DNA from: Kaistella solincola
Lineage (GTDB): Bacteria > Bacteroidota > Bacteroidia > Flavobacteriales > Weeksellaceae
NCBI RefSeq assembly: GCF_000812875.1
Contig: NZ_JSYK01000003.1
Location: 682,001-746,000 of the forward strand
Direction of reading: 5' to 3'
Length of the DNA: 64,000 nucleotides
In this document: positions 8,576 to 17,822 of the stretch, piece after piece
How positions within the stretch are numbered: position 1 is the first letter of the stretch
Layout of the letters: each line of letters begins with the position of its first letter
Program-made: the position numbers and the translations under genes
Notes under the pieces: model-generated
Database searches by the model: none
Told to the model about the DNA's origin: nothing
Seen by the model: only the letters and a program-made list of their open reading frames with translations

Positions 8576-8863
8576 ATGAAAAAAGTAATTTTAGGCGTTG
8601 CAATAGCGGGTTTGGCGATGAGTTGCCAGAAAATTCAGCCAGGCGGCAACAAGGCAATTTTGCAGATGGAGGAAGGTACGGAGCATTACGGTTACGATAT
8701 GGTGACCAATACGCCATCTACCGCGGTGAAAAGCACCAAAACCACAGCAGAACTTCCGGCAGGTGATTCTTTGCGAACTGCGACTATCGGCGCAGTGGAA
8801 ATCTCAAAAGACAGCACACAGCAGACAACGCCCGCAGAACCTGCTGCTACAGAAACGAAATAA
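8576..8863 (+). CDS. Small putative lipoprotein, function unknown
   Basis: A 95-residue protein starting at ATG 8576: a lysine pair, a short hydrophobic stretch and a lipobox ending in AMSC (Cys near residue 17). The mature part is low complexity, rich in Thr, Ala, Ser and Glu, with no recognisable fold. An in-frame ATG 24 codons upstream would put a non-signal peptide before the lysines and lies upstream of the -7 box, so it was rejected. A strong terminator follows at 8886. Confidence 0.75.
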   Translation: MKKVILGVAIAGLAMSCQKIQPGGNKAILQMEEGTEHYGYDMVTNTPSTAVKSTKTTAELPAGDSLRTATIGAVEISKDSTQQTTPAEPAATETK

Positions 8864-8885
8864 CCATTATTGGAATATATTAAGG

Positions 8886-8918
8886 AAATGTCTTGCTTCT
8901 GCAGGACATTTTTTTTAT
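8886..8918 (+). terminator. Rho-independent terminator
   Basis: Stem AAATGTCTTGC (8886-8896) with GCAGGACATTT (8901-8911), four-base loop TTCT, followed by a T-run. It ends the small lipoprotein gene. Confidence 0.8.
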
Positions 8919-8961
8919 TTTTACAAGATTCGTGAAACATTAAAAATTTAATAAAAATATA

Positions 8962-10344
8962 ATGCAGGAAACATTAAATTACATTCAGGAAAATAAGCAG
9001 CGCTACGTAGATGAACTTTTCGAGTTGCTGAAAATTGCTTCCATCAGCGCCGATCCAGCTTATAAAGGTGAAGTGCTGAAATGTGCTGATGAAGTTGCCA
9101 CTTTCTTGAAAGAAGCCGGGGCAGATGCCGTGGAAGTTTGTCCTACAAAAGGTTACCCGATTGTTTACGGCGAAAAAATCACCGATAAATCTTTGCCGAC
9201 GGTTCTTGTTTACGGTCATTACGATGTGCAGCCGCCGGATCCGCTTGAGCTTTGGAAAAAACCACCTTTCGAGCCTTATATTGAAAAAACCGAACTTCAC
9301 CCTGAAGGCGCTATTTTCGCGCGCGGTTCTGCGGATGACAAGGGCCAGTTTTTCATGCACATCAAAGCTTTTGAAGCCATGATGAAAACCAATACTTTGC
9401 CTTGTAACGTGAAATTTGTTTTCGAAGGCGAAGAGGAAGTTGGCTCCAAAAATCTTGAAGGTTTTGTTAAAGAAAATAAAGAGAAATTATCATGTGATGT
9501 TATTTTAATTTCCGATACGCATATTTATTCTAATGATCAACCAACTGTTACAACCGGTTTGCGAGGTTTAAGTTATGTTGAAGTTGAAGTTGAAGGTCCG
9601 AACCGCGATCTGCATTCCGGGCTTTATGGTGGCGCGGTACCAAATCCAATTCACGTGTTGTCTAGAATGATTGCAGATTTAATCGACGAAAACGGTCATA
9701 TTAAAATCGATGGTTTTTACGATAATGTGGAAGAGGTTTCTACGGACGAGCGCGCCGAAATGAACAAACTGAAAGACGATCCGGAAAGCTTTAAAAAATC
9801 AATTGGTTTGAGTGGAGTGGAAGGCGAGACAGGTTTCACCACTTTAGAAAGAACTTCCATCAGACCGACTTTAGACTGCAACGGAATTTGGGGCGGTTAT
9901 ATCGGTGAAGGCGCCAAAACTGTAATTCCGTCCAAAGCATTTGCGAAAATCTCAATGCGTTTGGTCCCGTACCAGACTCCGGACGAAATCACCGAAAAAT
10001 TTACTGCTTATTTCAACAAAATTGCGCCAGACAACGTGAAAGTAAAAGTTACACCACATCACGGTGGCATGCCATACGTTTTGCCTAGCGACACCAAAGA
10101 ATTTGCTGCCGCGAAAAAAGCCATGGAAACTGCTTTTGGTAAAGAAGTTTTACCGTATAGAAGTGGTGGAAGTATCCCGATTACAGCAATGTTTGAAGAA
10201 GTTTTAGGTTCAAAATCGGTATTGATGGGCTTTGGTTTAGATTCCGACGCGATACATTCGCCAAATGAACATTACGGTTTGTACAATTTCTACAAAGGAA
10301 TTGAAAGCATTCCGCTGTTCTTCGAAAATTATGCGAAAGGATAA
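8962..10344 (+). CDS. M20 family dipeptidase/carboxypeptidase
   Basis: A 460-residue zinc peptidase with no signal peptide. Catalytic segments are visible: VYGHYDVQPPDP (metal His and Asp, about residue 90), GSADDKGQF (bridging Asp), FEGEEEVGS (general base Glu and metal Glu) and the late AIHSPNEHYGL carrying a metal His. The dimerisation domain sits in the middle (LHSGLYGG onward). The layout is that of the CNDP/M20 dipeptidases, which cleave dipeptides in the cytoplasm. It appears monocistronic with a strong terminator just after its stop. Confidence 0.92.
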   Translation: MQETLNYIQENKQRYVDELFELLKIASISADPAYKGEVLKCADEVATFLKEAGADAVEVCPTKGYPIVYGEKITDKSLPTVLVYGHYDVQPPDPLELWKKPPFEPYIEKTELHPEGAIFARGSADDKGQFFMHIKAFEAMMKTNTLPCNVKFVFEGEEEVGSKNLEGFVKENKEKLSCDVILISDTHIYSNDQPTVTTGLRGLSYVEVEVEGPNRDLHSGLYGGAVPNPIHVLSRMIADLIDENGHIKIDGFYDNVEEVSTDERAEMNKLKDDPESFKKSIGLSGVEGETGFTTLERTSIRPTLDCNGIWGGYIGEGAKTVIPSKAFAKISMRLVPYQTPDEITEKFTAYFNKIAPDNVKVKVTPHHGGMPYVLPSDTKEFAAAKKAMETAFGKEVLPYRSGGSIPITAMFEEVLGSKSVLMGFGLDSDAIHSPNEHYGLYNFYKGIESIPLFFENYAKG

Positions 10345-10350
10345 TTTTGA

Positions 10351-10379
10351 AAAAAAACGCCTCTTTTGGGCGTTTTTTT
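10351..10379 (+). terminator. Rho-independent terminator of the M20 gene
   Basis: A-run and CGCC (10358-10361), loop TCTTTTG, then GGCG and seven T. The A-run opposite the T-run makes it usable in both directions. Confidence 0.85.
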
Positions 10380-10415
10380 CTCTTTTAGAAAGATAATAGT
10401 TATTCAGAAATAATT

Positions 10416-10445
10416 AAAAAATAAGCCTTTAAAACGGCAATTTTT
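10416..10445 (+). repeat. Copy of dispersed palindromic repeat
   Basis: AAAAAATAAGCC followed by TTTAAAACGGCAATTTTT, 24 bases upstream of the SDR start, so it would lie in the promoter or leader of that gene. Confidence 0.5.
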
Positions 10446-10468
10446 AAATTTTAAAAAATTAAAATATA

Positions 10469-11173
10469 ATGGAAAATAAAGTCGCTTATATAACAGGTGG
10501 AACAAAAGGAATCGGTTTGGGAATTGCGCAAGTGCTGCACGATCATGGAATTACCGTGGCAATTTCAGCAAGAAATAATGACGATGCGCTGAATGTTGCT
10601 GCAGAATTGTCATCAGCTGATGCTCCGGTTTTTGGTTTGAGTTCCAACGTTCGAAATTTTGAAGATGAAGAAAAAGCCGTCGCGGAAATCATTAATAAAT
10701 TTGGCAGAATTGATTACGTTATCGCGAATGCAGGAGTGGGGATTTTCAAGCCGGTTGATGAACTTTCGCTGGAGGATTGGTCTGCGATGATTGACACCAA
10801 CCTGAACGGAATTTTCCATACGCTGAAAGCTTCGGTGGAAGAACTGAAAAAATCTGAAGGTTATTTTATCACAATTTCCAGCCTTGCAGGCACTAATTTT
10901 TTCGAAAAAGGTGCGGGTTATAATGCTTCGAAATTTGGTGCGGTCGGTTTTACACAAGCCGCAATGATAGATCTTCGAAAATATAATATCAAAGTTTCTA
11001 CCATTATGCCCGGTTCTGTTGCAACTCACTTTAACGGCCACACCCCGTCCGATGCCGACAGCTGGAAAATTCAGCCGGAAGACATCGGACAGTTGGTTTT
11101 GGATATTTTAAAAATGAATCCGCGCACCTTACCAAGCAAGATTGAAATTAGACCTTCAAAGCCAAACAGTTAA
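10469..11173 (+). CDS. Short-chain dehydrogenase/reductase (SDR)
   Basis: A 234-residue classical SDR. NAD(P)-binding TGGTKGIG is near the N-terminus, NAG (ANAGVG) sits mid-sequence, the catalytic Ser is in TISSLAG and the YxxxK pair in YNASK. The sequence resembles 3-oxoacyl-ACP reductases (FabG-like), but SDR substrates cannot be assigned from sequence alone. It lies upstream of etfBA on the same strand; the MarR-type operator between them suggests etfBA has its own promoter. Confidence 0.85.
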   Translation: MENKVAYITGGTKGIGLGIAQVLHDHGITVAISARNNDDALNVAAELSSADAPVFGLSSNVRNFEDEEKAVAEIINKFGRIDYVIANAGVGIFKPVDELSLEDWSAMIDTNLNGIFHTLKASVEELKKSEGYFITISSLAGTNFFEKGAGYNASKFGAVGFTQAAMIDLRKYNIKVSTIMPGSVATHFNGHTPSDADSWKIQPEDIGQLVLDILKMNPRTLPSKIEIRPSKPNS

Positions 11174-11200
11174 TTATGTAACCAATATTAAATATTAAAT

Positions 11201-11238
11201 GTACTATGCATGCATAATATATTTTTTATTTATCTTAG
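11201..11238 (+). promoter_or_regulatory. etfBA promoter with MarR-type operator
   Basis: The palindrome TATGCATGCATA (11205-11216) is followed 14 bases later by TATCTTAG (11231-11238), one base off TAnnTTTG. The operator again covers the -33 region. This is the third and last copy of this 12-mer that I found in the window, and it links etfBA to the MarR gene at 70-522. Confidence 0.7.
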
Positions 11239-11265
11239 CAGAACTTAAAACAAAAATATTCGCAC

Positions 11266-12009
11266 ATGAAAATATTAGTTTGTATCAGTAGTGTTCCAGA
11301 TACTACGTCTAAAATTAATTTTACAGCAGATAAAACTGCTTTTGACAAAAACGGCATTCAGTGGGTGATTAATCCGTTGGATGAATTTGCGCTTACAAAA
11401 GCCATTAAATTGCAGGCAAGTGGTGCTACAGTAACAGTTTTAAATGTTGGTGAAGCTTCTACCGAAGCAGTGATCCGAAAAGCTTTGGCAATTGGTGCAA
11501 ATGATGCAATCCGCATAAATACGGAGCCAAAAGACAGCTTTTCTGTAGCTAAAGAAATTGCAAATGTTGCTAAAGACGGCAATTATGACCTTATTCTTTG
11601 TGGCAAAGAGTCTATCGATTATAATGGCGGTTCAGTTCCGGGGATGGTTGCACAATTATTAGACCAGCCTTTTGTTAATGCATGTGTTGGTTTAGAAGTT
11701 AACGGTGCTGAAGCAACTGCAATCCGTGAGATTGAGGGTGGTAAAGAAACCATTTCGGTAAAACTTCCGGCGGTTATCGCGGGACAGAAAGGTATGGTTG
11801 ATGAAAAAGACCTGATTATTCCTAACATGCGCGGAATTATGTCGGCAAGAACCAAACCTTTGCAGGTTTTGGAGCCCGTAAGCACTGAAGTTCGTGTTGA
11901 AGCGGTTTCGTACGATTCAGTTCCGGCAAGAGCTGCGGTGAAAATGATTTCTGCGGACAACCTGGACGAACTGGTAAGATTACTTCACGAAGAAGCGAAA
12001 GTAATTTAA
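11266..12009 (+). CDS. etfB: Electron transfer flavoprotein beta subunit
   Basis: A 247-residue EtfB. It forms a heterodimer with EtfA, binds AMP and carries electrons from acyl-CoA dehydrogenases to the quinone pool. Family segments include WVINPLDEFALTKAIKL, DLILCGKESIDYNGGSVPGMVAQLL and LPAVIAGQKGMVDEKDL; the last is near the position of the recognition loop that docks dehydrogenases. etfA follows after 25 bases. Control by the upstream palindrome fits a role in fatty acid oxidation. Confidence 0.95.
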   Translation: MKILVCISSVPDTTSKINFTADKTAFDKNGIQWVINPLDEFALTKAIKLQASGATVTVLNVGEASTEAVIRKALAIGANDAIRINTEPKDSFSVAKEIANVAKDGNYDLILCGKESIDYNGGSVPGMVAQLLDQPFVNACVGLEVNGAEATAIREIEGGKETISVKLPAVIAGQKGMVDEKDLIIPNMRGIMSARTKPLQVLEPVSTEVRVEAVSYDSVPARAAVKMISADNLDELVRLLHEEAKVI

Positions 12010-12034
12010 TTTTAAATTTTTAAAAACACCTAAA

Positions 12035-12982
12035 ATGGCAATATTCGTATACGCTGAAAATATAAACGGTATTTACAAAAAGGCAGCTTTTGAAGCAGTT
12101 TCTTACGCAAAATCAATCGCTGAGAAAAACGGCGAGTCTGTAACTGCGGTTTCAATAAACCCAACCGACTCTTCCGAGCTATTATATAAATATGGCGCGG
12201 AAAAAGTAATAAATATTAAGGATGAAGGTCTGAAAAATTTCAGCGCAAAAGCTTACGCACAGGCAATGAATGAAGTGGCAGACGGCAACATTATCGTATT
12301 TCCTCACACCACAGACGCTTCTTCGGTAGCACCAATGCTGGCGGTGATGAAAGATTTTTCCTTAATCACCAACGCTTTGGAAACTCCGGAAAGTCTTTCA
12401 CCTTTTCAGGTAAAAAGACGTGCGTTTTCCGGTAAAGGCGTGATGCACGCAAAAGCTGATGCTTCCGGTGTAATCGTAACGGTTTCTCAAAACGCTTTCG
12501 GCGTGAAAGAAAATCCGGTTGCAGGTTCCGAAGAAGTTAAAGATTTAGCAGTAACTAATGAAGACACCAAAGTCTTGTCGCATGAACAAAGCTCCGGAAA
12601 ACTGGACTTGAAAGAAGCGGAAGTCGTAGTTTCTGCCGGTCGTGGAATGAAAGGTCCGGAAAACTGGGGAATGATTGAAGATTTAGCAGCAACTTTAGGT
12701 GCAGCTACGGCTTGTTCAAAACCTGTTTCGGATATCGGATGGCGTCCTCACTCTGAGCACGTGGGCCAGACCGGAAAAGCAATTTCACCAAATCTTTATA
12801 TCGCCGTTGGTATTTCGGGTGCGATCCAGCATTTAGCTGGGGTGAACTCTTCAAAAACCATCGTGGTGATAAATAATGATGCGGAAGCACCGTTCTTCAA
12901 ATCTGCGGATTATGGAGTAGTTGGGGATGCTTTCCAGATTATACCGGAATTAAATGCAAAAATTAAGGCTTTAAAAGGCTAA
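12035..12982 (+). CDS. etfA: Electron transfer flavoprotein alpha subunit
   Basis: A 315-residue EtfA. The C-terminal FAD-binding domain is unmistakable: [55 protein letters not shown] and NNDAEAPFF. It holds the FAD of the ETF heterodimer. It is second in an etfBA operon, with a terminator directly after its stop. Confidence 0.96.
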   Translation: MAIFVYAENINGIYKKAAFEAVSYAKSIAEKNGESVTAVSINPTDSSELLYKYGAEKVINIKDEGLKNFSAKAYAQAMNEVADGNIIVFPHTTDASSVAPMLAVMKDFSLITNALETPESLSPFQVKRRAFSGKGVMHAKADASGVIVTVSQNAFGVKENPVAGSEEVKDLAVTNEDTKVLSHEQSSGKLDLKEAEVVVSAGRGMKGPENWGMIEDLAATLGAATACSKPVSDIGWRPHSEHVGQTGKAISPNLYIAVGISGAIQHLAGVNSSKTIVVINNDAEAPFFKSADYGVVGDAFQIIPELNAKIKALKG

Positions 12983-13006
12983 AAAATTCCATTTCAAATA
13001 ATGAAT

Positions 13007-13036
13007 AAAACGCTGGAATTGCTCCGGCGTTTTTTG
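13007..13036 (+). terminator. Rho-independent terminator of etfBA
   Basis: AAAACGCTGG pairs with CCGGCGTTTT across a seven-base loop, with one G-T wobble, followed by T residues. Confidence 0.8.
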
Positions 13037-13137
13037 TGCTTAAAAATATCCGGTTAAAAATAGGTTTTTTTTACTATTGCTAAAAAAATAGTACATTTAC
13101 TAAAGAAGCAAATATATTAACTGATTAAATATAAACA

Positions 13138-14562
13138 ATGGGCATGTTCGTTTGGAATATGGCAATTTCATTCCAGATATTGTTTATTATTTTAAGCAGT
13201 GTAATTTTCGCCTATCTGCGCGACAAAACTTTCAGATATTACATGCTTTACAACAGTTTTCTGCTGTTGTATCTGTTAACGCGCGACGATTATACGTACT
13301 TCACTTTTGAATATTGGGTGGCAGATTTTCTTGGTTTTAGAAATGCCGAGGTATTTACGCATATTCTGAACTTTTTTATTCAGATTATCTTTTACCATTT
13401 TTACTCGCTTTTTGCCCTTCATTTTCTGGATTTAAACCGACTAACGAGGAAATATTTTTTCACGGTGGTGAAAATTTTACGGGCTTTATTGCTGTTTTTT
13501 TTCGTTTTCGGCATTATCACGTATTACTTAACAGACTCCGATCTGTATATTTCGCTGTACACTTTCCTGTATTTGCCGATCATGCTGACGATATTTGTGA
13601 TTACGGTGATAAAAGCTTCAAAATATTCCGACAAACACAAGCATTTTTTTCTCATTGGGGTTTGCGCGTACGTAGCTTTTGCGCTGACTTCCTTTATCGG
13701 AAGTTTTGTTCCGTCGCTAAATATTCCTCTTCCGATGGCCTTTTTTTACACCGGAATTGCCATTGAAACCATATTTTTTAGCCTCGGGCTCGCTTATAAA
13801 GTGAAACTCATTAATGATGAAAGAAACCGCGTACGAAATTTGGTGACGCGCCATAAACATCAGCAGCATATTACGAAACTTCAGGGCTTGCTTGAAGGTG
13901 AAGAAACCGAAAGAAAACGTTTAGCACAGGAACTTCACGATGGAATTGCGGGCGATCTGTCGGCAATAAAATATAATTTGAACAATTTAAAAGTCGAAAA
14001 TAGAATTTCGGAAAAAACCGAACTTTTAGACGATATTTTAGTCACCATTGATAAATCCTGCCGGCAGATCCGCGAAATTTCTCACAATCTTTCGCCGTCT
14101 TCAATTGCTAATTTTGGTCTTTTTGGCGCTACAGAAATCCTCTGTAAAAACATTGAACAGCTGTATCACATCAAAATAGATTTTACCTTCCCCGAAGAGG
14201 AACTGGAACTTGCTAAAAAGACTGAAATTCATGTTTACCGGATCATTCAGGAATTGCTGAATAACGTTGTAAAACATTCCGAAGCAAAAACCGCCAGCGT
14301 TGAAATTTTATATAACGAGCCGTACTTGATGATTACCGTAAAAGACGACGGAAAAGGCTTTGATGTGCATGCCGTTTCCAACGGAATTGGACTCAGCAAT
14401 ATTCTTTCGCGTGTACGATTTTTAAATGCGAGGCTGAAAAGGGAAAGCAGTCCAGCGGGCACGCAGTTTATGATTACCGTTAATTTAAACCAGTTTCCGG
14501 AAGACTCAGAAGCGGAAAATTCCGCCAAAAATGCATTAAAAACCGCGAAAAAAAATTCTTAA
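13138..14562 (+). CDS. Membrane sensor histidine kinase (7TM, HisKA_3 type)
   Basis: A 474-residue kinase. The first 220 residues hold about seven membrane helices resembling the 7TMR-DISM transmembrane domain, but without the extracellular domain usually in front. A coiled linker leads to the HisKA_3 phosphoacceptor ERKRLAQELHDGIAGDL, His in the middle (about residue 266). The HATPase domain follows with N-box ELLNNVVKHS and G-box DDGKGF and NGIGLSNI. Such kinases pair with NarL/LuxR-type response regulators; none is adjacent, so this one is an orphan here. A short inverted repeat (13072-13093) lies in its upstream region. Confidence 0.9.
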   Translation: MGMFVWNMAISFQILFIILSSVIFAYLRDKTFRYYMLYNSFLLLYLLTRDDYTYFTFEYWVADFLGFRNAEVFTHILNFFIQIIFYHFYSLFALHFLDLNRLTRKYFFTVVKILRALLLFFFVFGIITYYLTDSDLYISLYTFLYLPIMLTIFVITVIKASKYSDKHKHFFLIGVCAYVAFALTSFIGSFVPSLNIPLPMAFFYTGIAIETIFFSLGLAYKVKLINDERNRVRNLVTRHKHQQHITKLQGLLEGEETERKRLAQELHDGIAGDLSAIKYNLNNLKVENRISEKTELLDDILVTIDKSCRQIREISHNLSPSSIANFGLFGATEILCKNIEQLYHIKIDFTFPEEELELAKKTEIHVYRIIQELLNNVVKHSEAKTASVEILYNEPYLMITVKDDGKGFDVHAVSNGIGLSNILSRVRFLNARLKRESSPAGTQFMITVNLNQFPEDSEAENSAKNALKTAKKNS

Positions 14563-14576
14563 TCTAAAAAATCAAT

Positions 14577-14584
14577 TATATTTG
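14577..14584 (+). promoter_or_regulatory. -7 box of the bifunctional nuclease gene
   Basis: TATATTTG ends only 5 bases before the ATG at 14590. The transcript would begin at or next to the start codon, giving a leaderless or nearly leaderless message. Confidence 0.6.
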
Positions 14585-14589
14585 TACTT

Positions 14590-15183
14590 ATGGATTATAA
14601 AAAACTAACCATTCGCGGAATTTCGTACAGCCAGACGCAATCCGGTGCTTATGCACTGCTTCTGGAACACGAAGAAAGCAATGTAAAACTTCCTGTAGTC
14701 ATAGGTAATTTTGAAGCGCAGGCGATCTCGCTCGGTTTAGAAAAAGATATTCACCCGCCGCGCCCGCTAACGCACGATTTGTTCTCGAAATTTATTTCTT
14801 CAGCTAATTACGAAATCACTTCGGTGATCATTTATCAGATTATCGACGGTGTTTTTTTCTCCAACATCAATTTTAAAAATAAAGAATCCAACGAAGAATT
14901 AATTATGGATGCGCGCACTTCCGACGCCGTAGCGATGGCGGTTCGTTTTGAAGCACCAATCTACACAACCCAGCAGGTTTTAAGCGAAGCCGGTATTCTT
15001 TTGGAACTTGAAGATGTTTCTAAACAGGATACACCATATGAAGAGGTTTCGGAAGGAAATTTATCGAGTTTAACACTCGAAGATTTACATAAACTTCTGG
15101 AAGATGCCGTAAAAGATGAAGATTTCGATGCTGCCTTGGAAATCCAGGAGGAAATTAAGCGGCGCAAAAAGAAAATAGACTAA
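14590..15183 (+). CDS. Bifunctional nuclease family protein (DUF151) with UVR motif
   Basis: A 197-residue protein. Residues 1-135 match the DUF151/BFN domain (LPVVIGNFEAQAI, DARTSDAVAMAVRFEAPIYT); plant members have been reported to have DNase and RNase activity. The end (about 160-195) is a UvrB/UvrC-type helical motif (LEDAVKDEDFDAALEIQEEIKRR), used elsewhere for protein-protein contact. This combination is common in Bacteroidetes; its role is not established. The nucleoside permease follows after 15 bases, so both probably share a transcript. Confidence 0.88.
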   Translation: MDYKKLTIRGISYSQTQSGAYALLLEHEESNVKLPVVIGNFEAQAISLGLEKDIHPPRPLTHDLFSKFISSANYEITSVIIYQIIDGVFFSNINFKNKESNEELIMDARTSDAVAMAVRFEAPIYTTQQVLSEAGILLELEDVSKQDTPYEEVSEGNLSSLTLEDLHKLLEDAVKDEDFDAALEIQEEIKRRKKKID

Positions 15184-15198
15184 TATCACAACGATTAT

Positions 15199-16461
15199 AT
15201 GAATTTAAAATTACGTCTTACCGTACTGTCTTTTTTACAATTTTTTGTCTGGGGCGCGTGGCTTATCACCATAGGAGTTTATTGGTTCGGTACGAAACAG
15301 TGGGGTGGAGAAGAATTTGGGAAGGTTTTTGCTACTTTAGGAATCGCTTCGCTTATTATGCCCGCTATTACCGGAATCATCGCCGACCGTTGGATCAATG
15401 CAGAAAAACTCTTCGGAATACTTCATATTTTTTACGGAATTACCTTGTGTTTTTTACCGGCGGTCACTTCACCGGACAATTTCTTTTGGGTGATGCTTTT
15501 GGCAATGATGTTTTATATGCCAACCATTTCACTTTCCAATTCCATTGCATATTACATTCTGAAAAATAACAATTATGACGTGGTGAAAGTTTTCCCGCCG
15601 ATTCGGGTTTGGGGAACTATTGGTTTCATCGCCGCGATGTGGATTACCAATTTAACAACAGGTAATAAAGATTCCGGCTCTCAATTTTATATTGCCGCTG
15701 TTGTCGCGATTTTTTTAGGAATTTACGCATTTACTTTACCGAAATGTCCACCGCAAAATTTAATTCCGGAAGATGCACCATTATCTGAAAAATTAGGCTT
15801 AAATGCTTTTTCGCTGTTCAAGGATTACAAAATGGCGCTTTTCTTTTTGTTTTCAATGTTTTTGGGTGCGGCGCTTCAGCTTACTAATATGTACGGCGAT
15901 ACGTATCTGTCGGATTTCGGAAAAATACCGGAATATGCTGACAGTTTTGTGGTAAAACGCTCAACATTAATAATGTCCATTTCCCAGATTTCAGAAACAC
16001 TGTTTATATTGGCAATTCCATTTGCTTTAAAAAGATACGGTATTAAAAACGTAATGTTGATTTCGATGTTTGCCTGGGTTTTACGTTTCGGTTTTTTCGC
16101 CTATGGTGGACCGGAAGGTTTTGGTTTAGGTTTGATAATTCTTTCATGCATCGTTTACGGAATGGCGTTCGATTTCTTCAATATTTCAGGTTCACTTTTT
16201 GTTGAAACCACTACTGATTATAAAATTCGCTCTTCAGCTCAGGGACTTTTCATGATGATGACCAACGGTTTTGGTGCCATTATGGGAAGCTTGCTCAGCG
16301 GCTGGCTTATTCAGGAATTTTTCACCCATGAAAACGGTGATAAAATGTGGCACGAAATCTGGCTGGTTTTTGCGATTTACGCATTGGTGATTGCGCTGCT
16401 GTTTAGCGTGATGTTTAAGCATAAACACGATCCTGAAGCAGTTGCAGATTTAACACTTTAA
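15199..16461 (+). CDS. Nucleoside permease, MFS nucleoside:H+ symporter family
   Basis: A 420-residue major-facilitator protein with about 12 membrane helices. The N-terminus (LRLTVLSFLQFFVWGAWLITIG) and the segment IRVWGTIGFIAAMW match NupG/XapB-type nucleoside:proton symporters. It should import nucleosides into the cytoplasm, feeding salvage enzymes such as the uridine kinase at 5.1 kb. A terminator follows directly. Confidence 0.88.
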   Translation: MNLKLRLTVLSFLQFFVWGAWLITIGVYWFGTKQWGGEEFGKVFATLGIASLIMPAITGIIADRWINAEKLFGILHIFYGITLCFLPAVTSPDNFFWVMLLAMMFYMPTISLSNSIAYYILKNNNYDVVKVFPPIRVWGTIGFIAAMWITNLTTGNKDSGSQFYIAAVVAIFLGIYAFTLPKCPPQNLIPEDAPLSEKLGLNAFSLFKDYKMALFFLFSMFLGAALQLTNMYGDTYLSDFGKIPEYADSFVVKRSTLIMSISQISETLFILAIPFALKRYGIKNVMLISMFAWVLRFGFFAYGGPEGFGLGLIILSCIVYGMAFDFFNISGSLFVETTTDYKIRSSAQGLFMMMTNGFGAIMGSLLSGWLIQEFFTHENGDKMWHEIWLVFAIYALVIALLFSVMFKHKHDPEAVADLTL

Positions 16462-16474
16462 TTAATTTGCCCTT

Positions 16475-16508
16475 AAAACACACTTTTTTCAGAGTGTGTT
16501 TTTTTTTG
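16475..16508 (+). terminator. Rho-independent terminator of the nucleoside permease gene
   Basis: AAAACACACT (16475-16484) pairs with AGTGTGTTTT (16493-16502), followed by more T. Confidence 0.85.
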
Positions 16509-16544
16509 TAATTTGGCGTACTCTAAAATTTAAAAATAAATCAA

Positions 16545-17723
16545 ATGAAAGAAGTATTCATCGTATCTGCAGTGCGGACTCCAATGGGAAGTTTCCTGGG
16601 AAGTTTAGCTGATGTTCCTGCAACAAAACTAGGTTCAACTGCGATTAAAGGTGCTTTAGATAAAATTAATCTTGATCCGAAACAGGTTCAGGAAGTGTAT
16701 ATGGGAAATGTTTTACAGGCTGGCGAAGGTCAGGCTCCTGCAAGGCAGGCTGCGATGGGTGCAGGTTTGTCTAATGAAACACCAACAACCACTATCAACA
16801 AAGTTTGTGCTTCCGGAATGAAAGCGGTAATGATGGCTGCTCAGTCCATTAAAGCTGGTGATCAGGATGTAATCGTAGCGGGTGGAATGGAAAATATGTC
16901 TTCTGTACCGCATTATTTCAACGCCAGAAAATCGACCAAATTAGGTGATGTAAAAATGACGGACGGAATGGTACACGATGGTTTAACAGATGTTTACGGA
17001 AAAGTACACATGGGAGTTTGCGCTGAAAAATGTGCCGCAGAACATGGTTTTTCGCGTGAAGATCAGGATAATTTTGCAATTGAATCTTACAAAAGATCTG
17101 CAAAAGCCTGGAGCGAAGGTAAATTTTCTGATGAAGTGGTGCCGGTAGAAATTCCGCAAAGAAAAGGTGATCCAAAAATTTTCAGCGAAGACGAGGAATT
17201 TAAAGCTGTTAATTTCGAAAAAATTGGCACTTTAGCAACCGTTTTTCAAAAAGAAAACGGAACTATAACTGCTGCAAACGCTTCAACATTAAACGACGGC
17301 GCCTCTGCGTTGGTTTTGATGTCAAAAGAAAAGATGGAGGAGTTAGGTCTAAAACCTCTTGCCAAAATTATCTCTTACGCTGACGCTGCGCACGAACCGG
17401 AATGGTTTACCACCGCACCGTCGAAAGCGTTGCCAATTGCTTTAAGGAAAGTAAGTATGAAACTTTCCGACATCGATTATTTCGAGTTCAATGAAGCTTT
17501 TTCGGTTGTAGGTTTAGCTAATAACAAAATTTTAGGTCTTGATGCTGCTAAAGTAAACGTAAATGGTGGCGCGGTTTCTTTAGGTCACCCGCTTGGAAGT
17601 TCTGGTTCCAGAATTATTGTGACTTTAATTAATGTTTTAAAACAAAATAACGGTAAATACGGTGCAGCTGCAATATGCAACGGTGGCGGCGGCGCTTCAG
17701 CTATTGTAATTGAGAATTTATAA
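16545..17723 (+). CDS. Acetyl-CoA C-acyltransferase (thiolase)
   Basis: A 392-residue thiolase. The acyl-accepting Cys88 lies in NKVCASGMKAV. The C-terminal catalytic parts are present: NGGAVSLGHPLGSSGSR with the catalytic His and CNGGGGASAIVIE with the second Cys. It either condenses two acetyl-CoA (AtoB/PhaA type, first step of the mevalonate route) or cleaves 3-ketoacyl-CoA in beta-oxidation. The length and the GGMENMSSVPH motif favour the acetyl-CoA acetyltransferase group, but I cannot decide. It is monocistronic, with hairpins on both sides. Confidence 0.93.
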   Translation: MKEVFIVSAVRTPMGSFLGSLADVPATKLGSTAIKGALDKINLDPKQVQEVYMGNVLQAGEGQAPARQAAMGAGLSNETPTTTINKVCASGMKAVMMAAQSIKAGDQDVIVAGGMENMSSVPHYFNARKSTKLGDVKMTDGMVHDGLTDVYGKVHMGVCAEKCAAEHGFSREDQDNFAIESYKRSAKAWSEGKFSDEVVPVEIPQRKGDPKIFSEDEEFKAVNFEKIGTLATVFQKENGTITAANASTLNDGASALVLMSKEKMEELGLKPLAKIISYADAAHEPEWFTTAPSKALPIALRKVSMKLSDIDYFEFNEAFSVVGLANNKILGLDAAKVNVNGGAVSLGHPLGSSGSRIIVTLINVLKQNNGKYGAAAICNGGGGASAIVIENL

Positions 17724-17736
17724 ACAATAACCACTT

Positions 17737-17803
17737 AATAACCAAGCCATTAAGAATTACTGTGGATTTTTTCCGCAGAATCTTAATGGTTTTGTTATTT
17801 TTG
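17737..17803 (+). promoter_or_regulatory. Thiolase terminator hairpin and promoter of the UMF1 gene
   Basis: An imperfect inverted repeat pairs CCATTAAGA near 17747 with TCTTAATGG near 17781 around a T-rich centre, consistent with a thiolase terminator. Just after it, TATTTTTG (17796-17803) fits the -7 box, 19 bases before the next ATG. Confidence 0.5.
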
Positions 17804-17822
17804 TTAGAATAATTTTAAAATA

